From JAIXWP01 sp964428835 (GTDB lineage: Bacteria > Bacteroidota > Bacteroidia > Flavobacteriales_D > Sanyastnellaceae): a stretch of DNA of 64,000 nt. The notes under the pieces were generated by a model, which made no database searches, was not told the DNA's origin, and worked only from the letters and a program-made list of their open reading frames with translations. The first letter of the stretch is position 1. Each line of letters opens with the position of its first letter. Position numbers and translations under genes: made by a program. Shown here piece by piece: positions 55,557 through 64,000 of this stretch. Where the stretch lies: positions 40,560 to 104,559 of the forward strand of contig CAYRZQ010000006.1 in the NCBI GenBank assembly GCA_964428835.1, written 5' to 3'.

Positions 55557-56425
55557 TATTCCCGTATGTAATCCAACGGATTTACTGGCGAGCCTTGAAG
55601 CCAGAGCTCGAAGTGGAGGTGGGGGCCTTCGCTGTGATAGCCGGTGTCGCCGATGAATGCTATAGATTCTCCGGTCTTGACGCGGTCGCCCTGTTTTTTT
55701 AGAAGAACAGAATTGTGCTTATAAACGGAAATCATCCCATTGGAGTGCTGAATCTGAATCACATTGCCATCGTCGGAGGTAAAGTTGGAAAGAATAACTA
55801 TCCCATCTAATACCGCTCTCACAGGGTCGTCGGCGGGAGCAATGAAATCGACCCCATAATGTCCTTCTTTAGGGTTGAACTTGTTGGAAACACTACCGTT
55901 TACCGGACGGAAAAGAATAAAGGTCTTGGCAGTATTCTCTTGTTCTGCCTCAACATCCAAGTCATATCGATCGCCAGCACTCAATTGCTGCCTAACGGCC
56001 TCATCTATCTCAGATACTTCATAGCTCAACTGAACATCACTGACCTGCTTGGAACCAGTATCAAGCGCGTTTTTGAGCTCTCCGCCGCTAAGAATGACTT
56101 TTAGGTCTCTAACATACTTCTCATTCATACGTGCTACGTCCAAAAGCGAATCTGCCTGGAGGCGAGCTATGCGCGCGTCTTCACGGTAAGAATAGTCGGT
56201 AAAATCCGGAATTACATATGCTTTGAGTGGCGTGAACGCTACGAGGAGATAAATCAGGGTTCCAAAGACTAAAAGCAAACCCCCAAACATGATTATCACG
56301 TTCATCGGAGTAAGGGAATAGCTAAACTTTTCCTCAAAAGTCTTTTCATTCAAAACCGTAAGGCGGAATCGACTTTTAAGCTTTTTAATCAGCTTTTTAC
56401 GCTTATTTACGGGTTGTGCCTGCAT
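55556..56425 (-). CDS. M23 family metallopeptidase
   Basis: 289 residues. An N-terminal basic cytoplasmic stretch (KRKKLIKKLKSRFRL) precedes one transmembrane helix (about 43-68, NVIIMFGGLLLVFGTLIYLL). A coiled region (about 85-165) leads to the LytM/M23 peptidase domain (about 175-287). Zinc ligands are seen in EGHYGVDFIAPA (His and Asp, about 188-199) and the end HLHFELWLQGSPVNPLDYIR (about 267-286). Such proteins cut peptidoglycan or act as envelope scaffolds when ligands are missing; here the HxxxD and HxH ligands are present. It likely acts in the periplasm in cell-wall turnover. Confidence 0.92.
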   Translation of the reverse strand: MQAQPVNKRKKLIKKLKSRFRLTVLNEKTFEEKFSYSLTPMNVIIMFGGLLLVFGTLIYLLVAFTPLKAYVIPDFTDYSYREDARIARLQADSLLDVARMNEKYVRDLKVILSGGELKNALDTGSKQVSDVQLSYEVSEIDEAVRQQLSAGDRYDLDVEAEQENTAKTFILFRPVNGSVSNKFNPKEGHYGVDFIAPADDPVRAVLDGIVILSNFTSDDGNVIQIQHSNGMISVYKHNSVLLKKQGDRVKTGESIAFIGDTGYHSEGPHLHFELWLQGSPVNPLDYIRE

Positions 56426-56575
56426 CTCTGGCTGTCTGTTCTGGCGTGCAAATTAACCATATCCACACCGATTGCTCAAGAATTTTGGAAAAACACAGCA
56501 AAAATCAAATATTTTTGCCTTTTGGACGTTGATGGCGGGCTTTTTTGAACCAGCCAAATTCAGATAGTTTTTATT

Positions 56576-59257
56576 GTGAATAACAAGCATCTTAATACCA
56601 TCCTATACACCGTAGTCTTTTTGTTTGCTGTTTCATGCAGTACTCAAAAAGACGGATTTGTTTACCGTGTTTATCACAACACTACAACTCACTACAACGG
56701 ATATTTTAATGCCGATCAAAGCATTCAAAAGGGCTACAATAAGATTTTAGCTGCCGAAAAGCCTGATTACGACAATATCCTGCCGATTTTTATTATTGGA
56801 AATAAAGAAACTGCTCAGTCTTCTTTCCCCGAAATGGAGCGCGCCATCGAGAAGAGCGAGAAAATGATTAATCGCCACACCATAAAAAAGGAGGCGAATA
56901 AGGATAAGAAGAGACCCGTATTCAACAAGTGGATAGATGAGAATTATATGGTAATCGGTCGCTCACATTTCTATAAAAGAAATTATACAAAGGCCGAACA
57001 AGTATTTAAATACGTTAATGGAAAGTATCAAGAAGAGAATACGCAGATAGCAAGTGCTACATGGCTTGCGCGCGCATATACAGAAATGGGCGAGTATTCA
57101 AAGGCCATGGTTAGCTTAAACCGCTCCGAGCCCAAAGAGAAGCACGACCCAGAATTGGTTGCAGAATATTATATGGCGATGGCCGATATTCTCTTGAGAC
57201 AGGAAAAGTACGCGGAGGCTGCGGTTAAAATGGAGAATTCTTTAAAGTATATCAAGAAGAAAAAGAATAGAGCGCGTCCTCATTTTATTATTGCTCAGAT
57301 ATATCAGAAGATAAATCGCAGTACAGAGGCCTTAACTCATTACGAATCGGTACTCAAAAGCAGACCGCCCTACGAGTTGGAGTTTTATTCAAAAATTAAT
57401 AAAGCACTTTCTTACAGTCGACGTGGAGGTAGTTCTGAGGACATCAAGAAGGAATTGATGAAGATGCTCAGGGATGAAAAGAACGAAAACTACAAGGATC
57501 AAATTTATTTTGCCTTGGGAGATTTGGCATTGGAAGAGCAGAACCGTCCTCAGGCCATTTATTACTTTGAAGAGTCTATTAAAAATAATCAAGGCAACCA
57601 AAAGCAGCGCGCAAAGGCATTCTTAAAGTTGGCGGACTTGTATTTCAATGAAAGGAAGTATGAAGAGGCTCAAATAAAATATGATAGCACTGCTGCTTAT
57701 ATCGACGCTACACACCCTCGTTATCGTGAAATTAAGGCTCGTGCGGAGAATCTGGCCGAATTAGTAGGTTATTTAAATACTATTAATTTGAATGATAGTG
57801 TGAGCAAGCTTTGCGATATGAGTGAAAAAGATCTGGAAAGAGCATTGCAAAAAGCTCAGAAAGATGCACAGCGCAAAGCGGATGAGTTGCGTCGACGCGA
57901 TGAGGAAGAAGCGGCAAAGGCTGCTGCTGGTCAAGCTTCGAGTATTAGCGGCTCCTTTTGGGCGTACAATGAAAATCTAAGAGAAAAAGGCCAGTCCAAT
58001 TTCAAGGATTATTGGGGAGAAAGGCCATTAAAAGATAATTGGCGTCTTCAGTCAAAGGTTGCTACTATGTATAACGACCCAGACGAGTCGATAGTAGTGG
58101 TGGCGGAAGCGGGAAAACCCAACGCGCAGCCAGAAGACAGATATAAGGTGCCCACGCTGGAAGAACTAAAGGCGACTCTCCCATGCGGAGATGCTGAAAA
58201 AGTCAAACAAAGTCAGTTGGCTTTAGCCGAAGCCTATTATAAAGCGGGTGTTATTTATAAAGAAAAATTGGATGACGTCGATAACGCTACAGATGTCTGG
58301 GAGCAGCAAATCCTCAACATGGAGGAAAGCGATTTTCACCCAATGACTCTATATCAACTTTACAGAACATGGCTCTATAAAGAGCAATTGGCTGGCTACA
58401 AACCGAACCCTTTCTGTGAAACCTGTAGCTCTGTTTACTGGGGAAATGAGGTAAAGAGCAGATATCCTGATTCGGAATGGGCAAGACTTATTGATAATCC
58501 TGAATATCTCGATCAGAAAGAAGTCAAAGACAAAGAAGAAACCGCGGCATATGAAGAGGTATATAAGTTATATGTGCGTGGCAGTTACGTAGATGCTCTT
58601 GGGGCTTGCAATAAGGTGATTCAAGAAGAACCGGAGAATCATCTTCTTTGTAAGTACAAGTTGATGCGTGCGATTTGTATTGGATACTCTGATGGAGTGG
58701 TTGGTGTTCGCGATAATTTCATCAAGGAATTGAATGACGTGAAAGCGAATTGTCCAAACTCTGAAGAAGCGGCTCAAGCTTCAGAAATTTTAAAGAGTCT
58801 GAATAAGGAGTTGGCACCTCAAAATCAGGGAAACAATCAAAGTGGTGACGGCATAAATCCACCGACTTCTTCTGAGGAAGGTCCCAAAGAATCAGTTTTC
58901 AAGCTGGATACAGGGGGCGAACATTATGTAGCTGTTGTGGTGCCCGTGAAGGATTTTAATATGAATAATTTTAAAATTAAAGTCACGGATTATAATACAT
59001 TGAATTTCGCAACAGCTGGATACAAGGTGACCAATAATCTTTTGGATAAAGAGAGACACATTATCATGGTAAAGCCCTTCCAAGGCGCGGATGCAGCGAA
59101 AGATTATATGGAGTTCTTTTCTAAAGATGAAGGAATTAAGGCTTTATTGGATGGAAAGGCAGTGGATATTTTCGTGATTTCAAAAACCAATTATATTGCT
59201 TTATTTAAGAGCAAAGATTTAGAGGGCTATCTTCAATTTTATAGCGACAATTATTAA
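56576..59257 (+). CDS. porW: Type IX secretion lipoprotein PorW/SprE
   Basis: 893 residues from GTG at 56576. Lipoprotein signal MNNKHLNTILYTVVFLFAVSC (lipobox Cys near 21). Several tetratricopeptide repeats span about 130-380 (for example YTKAEQVFKYVNGKYQEENT, then AEYYMAMADILLRQEKYAEA). A central linker with a charged coiled segment (about 420-450, KDAQRKADELRRRDEEEAAK) follows. The C-terminal SPOR-like segment (about 775-893) contains HYVAVVVPVKDFNMNNFKIK. The architecture is that of PorW (SprE), the lipoprotein that links the type IX secretion translocon to the motor; in flavobacteria it is needed for gliding. It begins the series bactofilin, AtpZ, AtpI-like. Confidence 0.9.
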   Translation: MNNKHLNTILYTVVFLFAVSCSTQKDGFVYRVYHNTTTHYNGYFNADQSIQKGYNKILAAEKPDYDNILPIFIIGNKETAQSSFPEMERAIEKSEKMINRHTIKKEANKDKKRPVFNKWIDENYMVIGRSHFYKRNYTKAEQVFKYVNGKYQEENTQIASATWLARAYTEMGEYSKAMVSLNRSEPKEKHDPELVAEYYMAMADILLRQEKYAEAAVKMENSLKYIKKKKNRARPHFIIAQIYQKINRSTEALTHYESVLKSRPPYELEFYSKINKALSYSRRGGSSEDIKKELMKMLRDEKNENYKDQIYFALGDLALEEQNRPQAIYYFEESIKNNQGNQKQRAKAFLKLADLYFNERKYEEAQIKYDSTAAYIDATHPRYREIKARAENLAELVGYLNTINLNDSVSKLCDMSEKDLERALQKAQKDAQRKADELRRRDEEEAAKAAAGQASSISGSFWAYNENLREKGQSNFKDYWGERPLKDNWRLQSKVATMYNDPDESIVVVAEAGKPNAQPEDRYKVPTLEELKATLPCGDAEKVKQSQLALAEAYYKAGVIYKEKLDDVDNATDVWEQQILNMEESDFHPMTLYQLYRTWLYKEQLAGYKPNPFCETCSSVYWGNEVKSRYPDSEWARLIDNPEYLDQKEVKDKEETAAYEEVYKLYVRGSYVDALGACNKVIQEEPENHLLCKYKLMRAICIGYSDGVVGVRDNFIKELNDVKANCPNSEEAAQASEILKSLNKELAPQNQGNNQSGDGINPPTSSEEGPKESVFKLDTGGEHYVAVVVPVKDFNMNNFKIKVTDYNTLNFATAGYKVTNNLLDKERHIIMVKPFQGADAAKDYMEFFSKDEGIKALLDGKAVDIFVISKTNYIALFKSKDLEGYLQFYSDNY

Positions 59258-59268
59258 TTCCAATTAGT

Positions 59269-59664
59269 ATGGCAAGAGCACAGGAATCAGCACCAGACAT
59301 GAGTATCAACCGAATCGTGGAGGGTACCTCAATAGAAGGAGAAATCCGCTGCGAATCGAATATCCGTATCGATGGTTCATTTATCGGTAATTTAACCACC
59401 AAAGGTCGATTAGTTATTGGACCAGCAGGGAGACTAGAAGGAACTATTTCTTGTCAAAATGCGGAGATTGAAGGATTGGTCAAGGGAAAAATAAATGTTC
59501 AGCAACTTCTTTCATTAAAGGGAAGTGCCAAGGTGGAAGGAGATATTTTCACCGATAAACTTAGTATAGAGCCCGGGGCTAGCTTCACAGGAGCGTGCAA
59601 CATGGGCGCCAAAGTGAAGGACATAAAGAAAGAGGAGCCAGCACTCGCTATGGCGGCAAAGTAG
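59269..59664 (+). CDS. Bactofilin
   Basis: 131-residue polymer-forming cytoskeletal protein. The bactofilin core is IVEGTSIEGEIRCESNIRID (about 15-34), with repeated hydrophobic turns LTTKGRLVIGPAGRLEGTIS and SLKGSAKVEGDIFTDKLSIE (about 84-103), forming a right-handed beta-helix. It has no transmembrane segment. Bactofilins set cell shape or place envelope proteins. It starts 12 bp after porW and is followed 4 bp later by atpZ, so all belong to one operon. Confidence 0.93.
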   Translation: MARAQESAPDMSINRIVEGTSIEGEIRCESNIRIDGSFIGNLTTKGRLVIGPAGRLEGTISCQNAEIEGLVKGKINVQQLLSLKGSAKVEGDIFTDKLSIEPGASFTGACNMGAKVKDIKKEEPALAMAAK

Positions 59665-59667
59665 ATT

Positions 59668-59859
59668 TTGAAATCGAATGCTTTTATAAAATATTCTTCC
59701 ATGGCTATCCAAATGGCTGTGACCATATTGGGATGTTTATTCCTGGGAAAGTATTTGGATGAAAAAAATGAAACCGGCAAAGTCTGGACAATCATGCTGT
59801 CAATTGTCGGAGTCGGAGTAGCGATGTATAGTGTTATTAAAGACCTGATGAAATCATGA
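59668..59859 (+). CDS. AtpZ/AtpI family small membrane protein
   Basis: 63 residues from TTG at 59668 (an internal ATG at 59701 is the alternative). Two transmembrane helices: about 12-31 (MAIQMAVTILGCLFLGKYLD) and 39-57 (VWTIMLSIVGVGVAMYSVIK), with the KYLDEKNETGK loop between. These are the hallmarks of PF09527-type AtpZ, which helps assemble or supply Mg2+ for ATP synthase. Its stop overlaps the next gene by 4 bp. The gene usually precedes atpB, but atpB is absent downstream here. Confidence 0.85.
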   Translation: MKSNAFIKYSSMAIQMAVTILGCLFLGKYLDEKNETGKVWTIMLSIVGVGVAMYSVIKDLMKS

Positions 59860-60233
59860 TATCAAAGATGTTTTATGTGTGGTTGGTTGTAGTGGCAGCA
59901 ATTTTATTATTGAGTATTTTTTTGTTGCAGAATATTCTAAATCTGCCTATAGCCCTCTATTTTTCAGCGATTGGCTTTGGGGTGCTCACTTTTCTGTTGT
60001 ATAGGAATATTCTAAAGGCGAATGAAAAAAGTCCAAGAAGATTCGTAACAGCTTTCATGGGGAGCGTTTCTGTCAAGCTGTTATTGACAGCCCTCGTGGT
60101 CGGTGTTTTAGTCTATTTCGATAAGCCGCATAAGGCTCAGATAGCCGTTGGCATGATGGTCATTTACGTGGCATACACCTTTGTTCTTGTGCGAAGTTTG
60201 ACACAAGAGGTCTCGGATAACAAGGGAAAGTGA
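59856..60233 (+). CDS. AtpI-like four-helix membrane protein
   Basis: 125 residues, overlapping atpZ by 4 bp. Four helices: about 5-25 (MFYVWLVVVAAILLLSIFLL), 31-50 (LPIALYFSAIGFGVLTFLLY), 65-90 (FVTAFMGSVSVKLLLTALVV) and 97-115. In other Bacteroidota a protein of this kind (often called AtpI-like or hypothetical) lies between AtpZ and AtpB. Its role with the ATP synthase is therefore likely but inferred. After it the expected F0 genes are replaced by a long secreted-protein gene, with a new promoter between them. Confidence 0.72.
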   Translation: MISKMFYVWLVVVAAILLLSIFLLQNILNLPIALYFSAIGFGVLTFLLYRNILKANEKSPRRFVTAFMGSVSVKLLLTALVVGVLVYFDKPHKAQIAVGMMVIYVAYTFVLVRSLTQEVSDNKGK

Positions 60234-60294
60234 AATTGGTGATTTCGGATTAACAAAAAGCCTTATTTGTTAATTTAAAGTGATTTAGGTAACG

Positions 60295-60323
60295 TTGACT
60301 TAACATATCGCGGCGTAAATTCG
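60295..60323 (+). promoter_or_regulatory. Promoter of the large secreted protein gene
   Basis: TTG (60295-60297), an 18-nt spacer, and TAAATTCG (60316-60323), one change from TAnnTTTG. The predicted start is near 60330, giving a 5' leader of about 36 nt before the ATG at 60366. Confidence 0.5.
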
Positions 60324-60365
60324 CGGCGCTTTACGTTAATGAAACAAATTCTAATTCAATATACC

Positions 60366-63300
60366 ATGATTCACAACTACATCGGCTCGCGGTTCTCGCG
60401 ATTTGTGTTGTACATTTTTTTGTTTTCTACTGTGGTGTTTTCTACTTATGCTTCTAAGGCACAAGTATCCATTACAGCACCATTGACAGACGTTACTATA
60501 GATTTTAATTCTATGGGAAGTGCGGCAACAGCGACATTACCAAGTGGTTTTGTAGTTAGCGGAGGTACTGTTTTTTCGGCAGGAACGAATGCTACGACTG
60601 CTGCGGCCGGCACAACTGGCGCAGGAGCCCTTACTGGTACAAGTGCGGCTGCGGTTTATAACTTCGCTAATGGAATTACCGCTTCCTCTACTGATAGATG
60701 TCCTGGTTTTTTGACTGGAGGCGCTCTATCTAGTCCTCGCTCAATAATGGTCCGAATCGACAATAATACTGGTCAAGTAATTACCCAGTTAAATGTCTCT
60801 TGGGATTATGAGAAATATCGTTCAGGTTCTCGGGCGTTTAATTGGACGTTCTTTTCAGGAACAGACGGAACCAATTGGACCGCACAAATAGCCGGTGATC
60901 AAGCGTATCCAGCAGATCTTAACAACACTGTGATATTCAACCCTCCAACTGGAACAGCGAAGACGGCTACAATATCAGGCCTCAATATTCCAAATGGCAG
61001 TAGTTATTATCTGCGTTGGACTTTGACTGGTGTTGGTGGAAGTACCAACGGACAAGCAATGGGTATTGATAATCTTGTATTGAATGCTACGACGTCTGCA
61101 CCAACTTCCAATGATAACCTCTCAGATATCATTACGGATGCTACATTTACTCCGACAGCAAATATCAATTATACATTACACCAAGAAGCTGATTTGACTG
61201 CTTCGTCTTTAGAAATTGGTCGTTTTATTATTCGCGATGGCGGTGCATCAGCAGATGCAGATGCTGCTGCAACTACACTTACATCTATTGGTTTCACTGT
61301 TGGTAGTGGTACCAATGTTAGACGTCTGGCAATTTATGATGGAACCACTGAGGTGGCTGAGATTGCGGGCGGAGCTACGGCTTCATTCACCGGACTTTCC
61401 TTGGTAGCTCCTGATAATGGAACAAAAGTATTTTCATTAAGAGCCTCATTCAATTCTACTGTTAGTGATAACAACGTAATTAGCTATGTGGTTAGTAATG
61501 CATCGTCCGACGCGGCGGGTTCAGGTTTTGCAGCGGGCAATGCTGGTGCTGCTTCCACTAGCACAACAGGTGATGACAACAGAATTGAGGTTGTTGCTTC
61601 TGCTGTGACGATTACAACGCAGCCCGTTGGAACTACAGTGAATACTCCTATGGCAAACGTGGTTGCGATTGCTGTTGACGTAAATAATAACCGTGACTTT
61701 GATTTTGCAGGTAATTTTACCGCGACTTCAACTGGAGCACTAGCAGGTTCTCCTGTTGTAGTAGCAACGACAAACGGATTGGCGACGTTTACAGGCCTAA
61801 CGTTTACAACCCCGGCAAATGGCCTTACACTTTCGATTAGTGCGGGTGCATTTCCTGCTGTAAACTCAAATGCATTCAATATTGTAGGTCCACCAATCAT
61901 CGCTTGGGATTTCACAGGAGCAGCAACACCAGTAACATTTGCAGCGACTTCAATTAATGCAAATCTCTCAACCGTATCTGGTAGCAATAACATTACCCGT
62001 GGCCCAGGCGCCTCCGGAAGCGCAGGAGCAAACTCCTTCCGTACAACAGGATTTTCAAATAATGGAATAAGCGTTTCAAACACAGACTACTTCCAAGTTA
62101 CACTTGTTCCAAATAATGGATTTAAAGTTTCTCTTTCAACCATTGATGCAAACCTGAATGGAACAGGCACATACGCCGTAGCTCCTGGAGTTACGAATCA
62201 ATTTGCGTATAGCTTGGATGGAACTAATTTTACACTTATTGGAAGCCCTTCTGTTGTGGTCGGCGTGCCAGCTTCTTTGCCTCAAATAGATCTTTCTGGA
62301 ATTACAGCCTTACAAAATGTTTCAGGTACAATTTACATTAGATACTATGCAAGCGGTCAAACAACAGGTGGTGGTTGGGGATTCTTCTCTGCTAGCGCAG
62401 GTACCAACGGTCTCGCAATAGGCGGTTTGGTAGAAGCATTGCAGTGTAATGATATTACTGCATGTAACTACAATGCCACGGCTACTTCAAACGTAGATTG
62501 TATCTATGCTCAAACATATTTTATTGATGCCGATGGTGACGGGTTCGCTTCGGGTACCTCAACGACTTGTACACCAGGTGTAGGTTTTACAACAACAGTT
62601 CTTCCTCTTGGCGACTGTAATGATGCAAACATTGCGATTAATCCAAGCGCTGCGGAGATTTCATGTAATGGCATTGATGACAACTGTAGCACCACTATCG
62701 ACGAAAACGATATTGTAGGCTGCACGGATTCTAATGCTTCTAACTTCGCTCCTGCTGCGACTTGTCCTGGTCCGTGCACGTATTCAGGTACTTGGACTCC
62801 TGGAAACTTAGTTGTATTGCGCGGTGGAAACGGAGTAGATGCCCTTCCTGCTGCCGGTACTTCAAATGCTACATTCCTTGAGCAGATTACACCAACTGGG
62901 ACAACAGTGAGCACCTTGCCACTTACCACTATTGGTAGCACAAGACTTAGCCAAAATATCGGCTCATCAGCAGAAGGTTTTATCACTAGAACTTCTAATG
63001 GTGACGGAATAGTTGTGGCGGGATATGATCAGCCAGCTGGTGTTGCCAGCGTATCAGGTTCTGGTGTGGGCGCTGCGCGTGTTGCCAACTTCATTGATGC
63101 GTCTTATTCGGTGTCTAGATTGTTCAGCAGTACTGACGTTCATGCTGCACAAGCCATTCGCTCCGCAGCGAAGAATGGTACCAATTATTGGACTGCTGGA
63201 AATAACCAGGGTATCAATTACGCTGGCTCTGGTGTCAGAGCAGTAATTTCTTCTACTGTAACGAATACAAGGGTGGTTAAAGAATATGAAGGAGAGTTAT

Positions 63301-64000
63301 ACTTCTCTACAGGTAGCGGTACTCAAGGTATTTACAAAATAGAAAACGGATTGCCAACTTCGGGGTCTAATGCCGCGACGCTATTCTTGGGAACGACTTC
63401 AAGTCCTTATGACTTTGAATTTAGCCCTAACGGACAAACTATCTATGTGGCCGATGATAACAACTCTGCCGTGGGTGGTGTATATAAGTATACATTCAAC
63501 GGAACAGCGTGGTCATTGGCAGCTAGCTATACTATCGCAGGATATCCATCAGTGAGTTCTATCGCTGTAGATTTCTCTACTGCTACTCCAACGATTTATG
63601 CGGTGTCTCGTTCTGCAACAGAAACGGTGATAGTATCATTCCCAGACAACAACGTAACGGGAGCGGCGACCTTTACAACGATAAAGACCTCAGCATTTGC
63701 CAATGCTCGCTATCGCTCAATTGACTTTGTGCCTTGTAATGGTACTACATGGTATCGCGACGCTGACGGCGATGGATTTGGTGTAAATACTGACACGCAC
63801 TTCGATTGTATTCAGCCTTTCGGCTACGTAGCTGTGGCTGGTGACTGTAATGATGCAGTTGCAACAATTTATCCTGGCGCATTAGAAATTTGTAACGGCA
63901 TCAGCGATGACTGCGATGTTGCAATTGATGAAAACTGTATAACACCTCCAGCAAACGACAACCGTGCGAGCGCAGTATTGCGTATAGCATCGAGCTTCCC
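60366..64000 (+). CDS. Very large secreted protein with MopE motifs (partial)
   Basis: At least 1,211 residues, open to the right end of the window. Long signal-like N-terminus (MIHNYIGSRFSRFVLYIFLF, cut near STYASKAQ). Residues 35-690 are Ala/Thr/Ser/Gly-rich beta-sandwich repeats. Near 694 is a GCxDxxACNYNxxA-type Cys module (CNDITACNYNATATSNVDC), as in the protein at 23392. Two MopE-type metal-binding motifs follow: YFIDADGDGFASG with CNGIDDNC (about 715-778), and WYRDADGDGFGVNTD with CNGISDDC (about 1128-1190). A further GCTDSNASNF module lies near 785. Between them a propeller-like region (about 810-1120) is seen. A type IX sorting domain is expected past the window end. The gene has its own promoter. 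Confidence 0.85.
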   Translation, partial: MIHNYIGSRFSRFVLYIFLFSTVVFSTYASKAQVSITAPLTDVTIDFNSMGSAATATLPSGFVVSGGTVFSAGTNATTAAAGTTGAGALTGTSAAAVYNFANGITASSTDRCPGFLTGGALSSPRSIMVRIDNNTGQVITQLNVSWDYEKYRSGSRAFNWTFFSGTDGTNWTAQIAGDQAYPADLNNTVIFNPPTGTAKTATISGLNIPNGSSYYLRWTLTGVGGSTNGQAMGIDNLVLNATTSAPTSNDNLSDIITDATFTPTANINYTLHQEADLTASSLEIGRFIIRDGGASADADAAATTLTSIGFTVGSGTNVRRLAIYDGTTEVAEIAGGATASFTGLSLVAPDNGTKVFSLRASFNSTVSDNNVISYVVSNASSDAAGSGFAAGNAGAASTSTTGDDNRIEVVASAVTITTQPVGTTVNTPMANVVAIAVDVNNNRDFDFAGNFTATSTGALAGSPVVVATTNGLATFTGLTFTTPANGLTLSISAGAFPAVNSNAFNIVGPPIIAWDFTGAATPVTFAATSINANLSTVSGSNNITRGPGASGSAGANSFRTTGFSNNGISVSNTDYFQVTLVPNNGFKVSLSTIDANLNGTGTYAVAPGVTNQFAYSLDGTNFTLIGSPSVVVGVPASLPQIDLSGITALQNVSGTIYIRYYASGQTTGGGWGFFSASAGTNGLAIGGLVEALQCNDITACNYNATATSNVDCIYAQTYFIDADGDGFASGTSTTCTPGVGFTTTVLPLGDCNDANIAINPSAAEISCNGIDDNCSTTIDENDIVGCTDSNASNFAPAATCPGPCTYSGTWTPGNLVVLRGGNGVDALPAAGTSNATFLEQITPTGTTVSTLPLTTIGSTRLSQNIGSSAEGFITRTSNGDGIVVAGYDQPAGVASVSGSGVGAARVANFIDASYSVSRLFSSTDVHAAQAIRSAAKNGTNYWTAGNNQGINYAGSGVRAVISSTVTNTRVVKEYEGELYFSTGSGTQGIYKIENGLPTSGSNAATLFLGTTSSPYDFEFSPNGQTIYVADDNNSAVGGVYKYTFNGTAWSLAASYTIAGYPSVSSIAVDFSTATPTIYAVSRSATETVIVSFPDNNVTGAATFTTIKTSAFANARYRSIDFVPCNGTTWYRDADGDGFGVNTDTHFDCIQPFGYVAVAGDCNDAVATIYPGALEICNGISDDCDVAIDENCITPPANDNRASAVLRIASSF

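Noticed and set aside
61484..62986. Ala/Val-rich reading frames on the minus strand inside the large secreted gene
   Set aside because: They are shadows caused by the Thr/Ala/Gly codon bias of the plus-strand gene, which has signal peptide and MopE motifs.

Overview
The window is 64 kb of a Bacteroidota chromosome, most likely from the Flavobacteriia (Cryomorphaceae/Schleiferiaceae-like). The evidence is the gene content and the promoters. There are gliding and type IX secretion genes (gldH, porW/sprE), several secreted proteins with C-terminal type IX sorting domains, DUF4402/DUF6427/DUF6341/DUF2480 proteins, a single-chain glycyl-tRNA synthetase and a bifunctional phosphoglucose/phosphomannose isomerase. 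Promoter-like TAnnTTTG (or TTCG) boxes precede many genes and Shine-Dalgarno sites are rare. There is no rRNA, prophage or CRISPR array. Most of the window is ordinary core genome, with small repeat-rich islands between genes.

Layout. 1-2600: miaE, a GNAT acetyltransferase and a convergent histidine kinase. 2600-4014: two repeat-rich intergenic regions around a DUF4402 surface protein. 4015-13684: recO, an OmpA lipoprotein, holB, tRNA-Val, gldH, a RicT-like protein with a repeat-derived tail, a YwqK/MORN-like protein, lepA and an Lrp regulator. 13814-14053: an apparent stand-alone non-coding RNA with a tRNA-like 5' domain and a strong terminator. 14052-20542: a methyltransferase, divergent from an operon of two secreted esterases, an Asp-box propeller and RidA. 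20619-26785: DUF3108 protein, sugar-phosphate isomerase, an octamer tandem repeat, lipB, a cysteine-rich secreted protein and a TetR regulator with a likely operator. 26815-36543: HEAT-repeat protein, PEBP protein, glyQS, slyD, pgk, lipocalin, TraB/GumN, an ECF sigma unit and a porin.

36557-37695 holds an IS200/REP-type tyrosine transposase flanked by inverted doublets of a short palindrome. Related copies lie 34 kb away, so this looks like a RAYT/REPIN system. 37720-46992: purQ, DUF6427, DUF6341, dxs, DUF2480, a LytTR regulator, rlmH, pdxA and pepA. 47022-56425: a secreted M43 metalloprotease, a MoxR/VWA pair, a KefF/KefC pair, small envelope proteins and an M23 peptidase. 56576-60233: porW/sprE, bactofilin and two AtpI-type membrane proteins that normally head the ATP synthase operon. 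From 60366 a very large secreted protein runs off the window end.

The most unusual signals are the tRNA-like RNA, the RAYT/REPIN system, a GAAC-rich repeat family that also forms the tail of the RicT-like protein, and a group of genes whose promoter box lies exactly 4 nt from the start codon, which predicts leaderless mRNAs. No database search was possible. Family names rest on recognised motifs and gene order.
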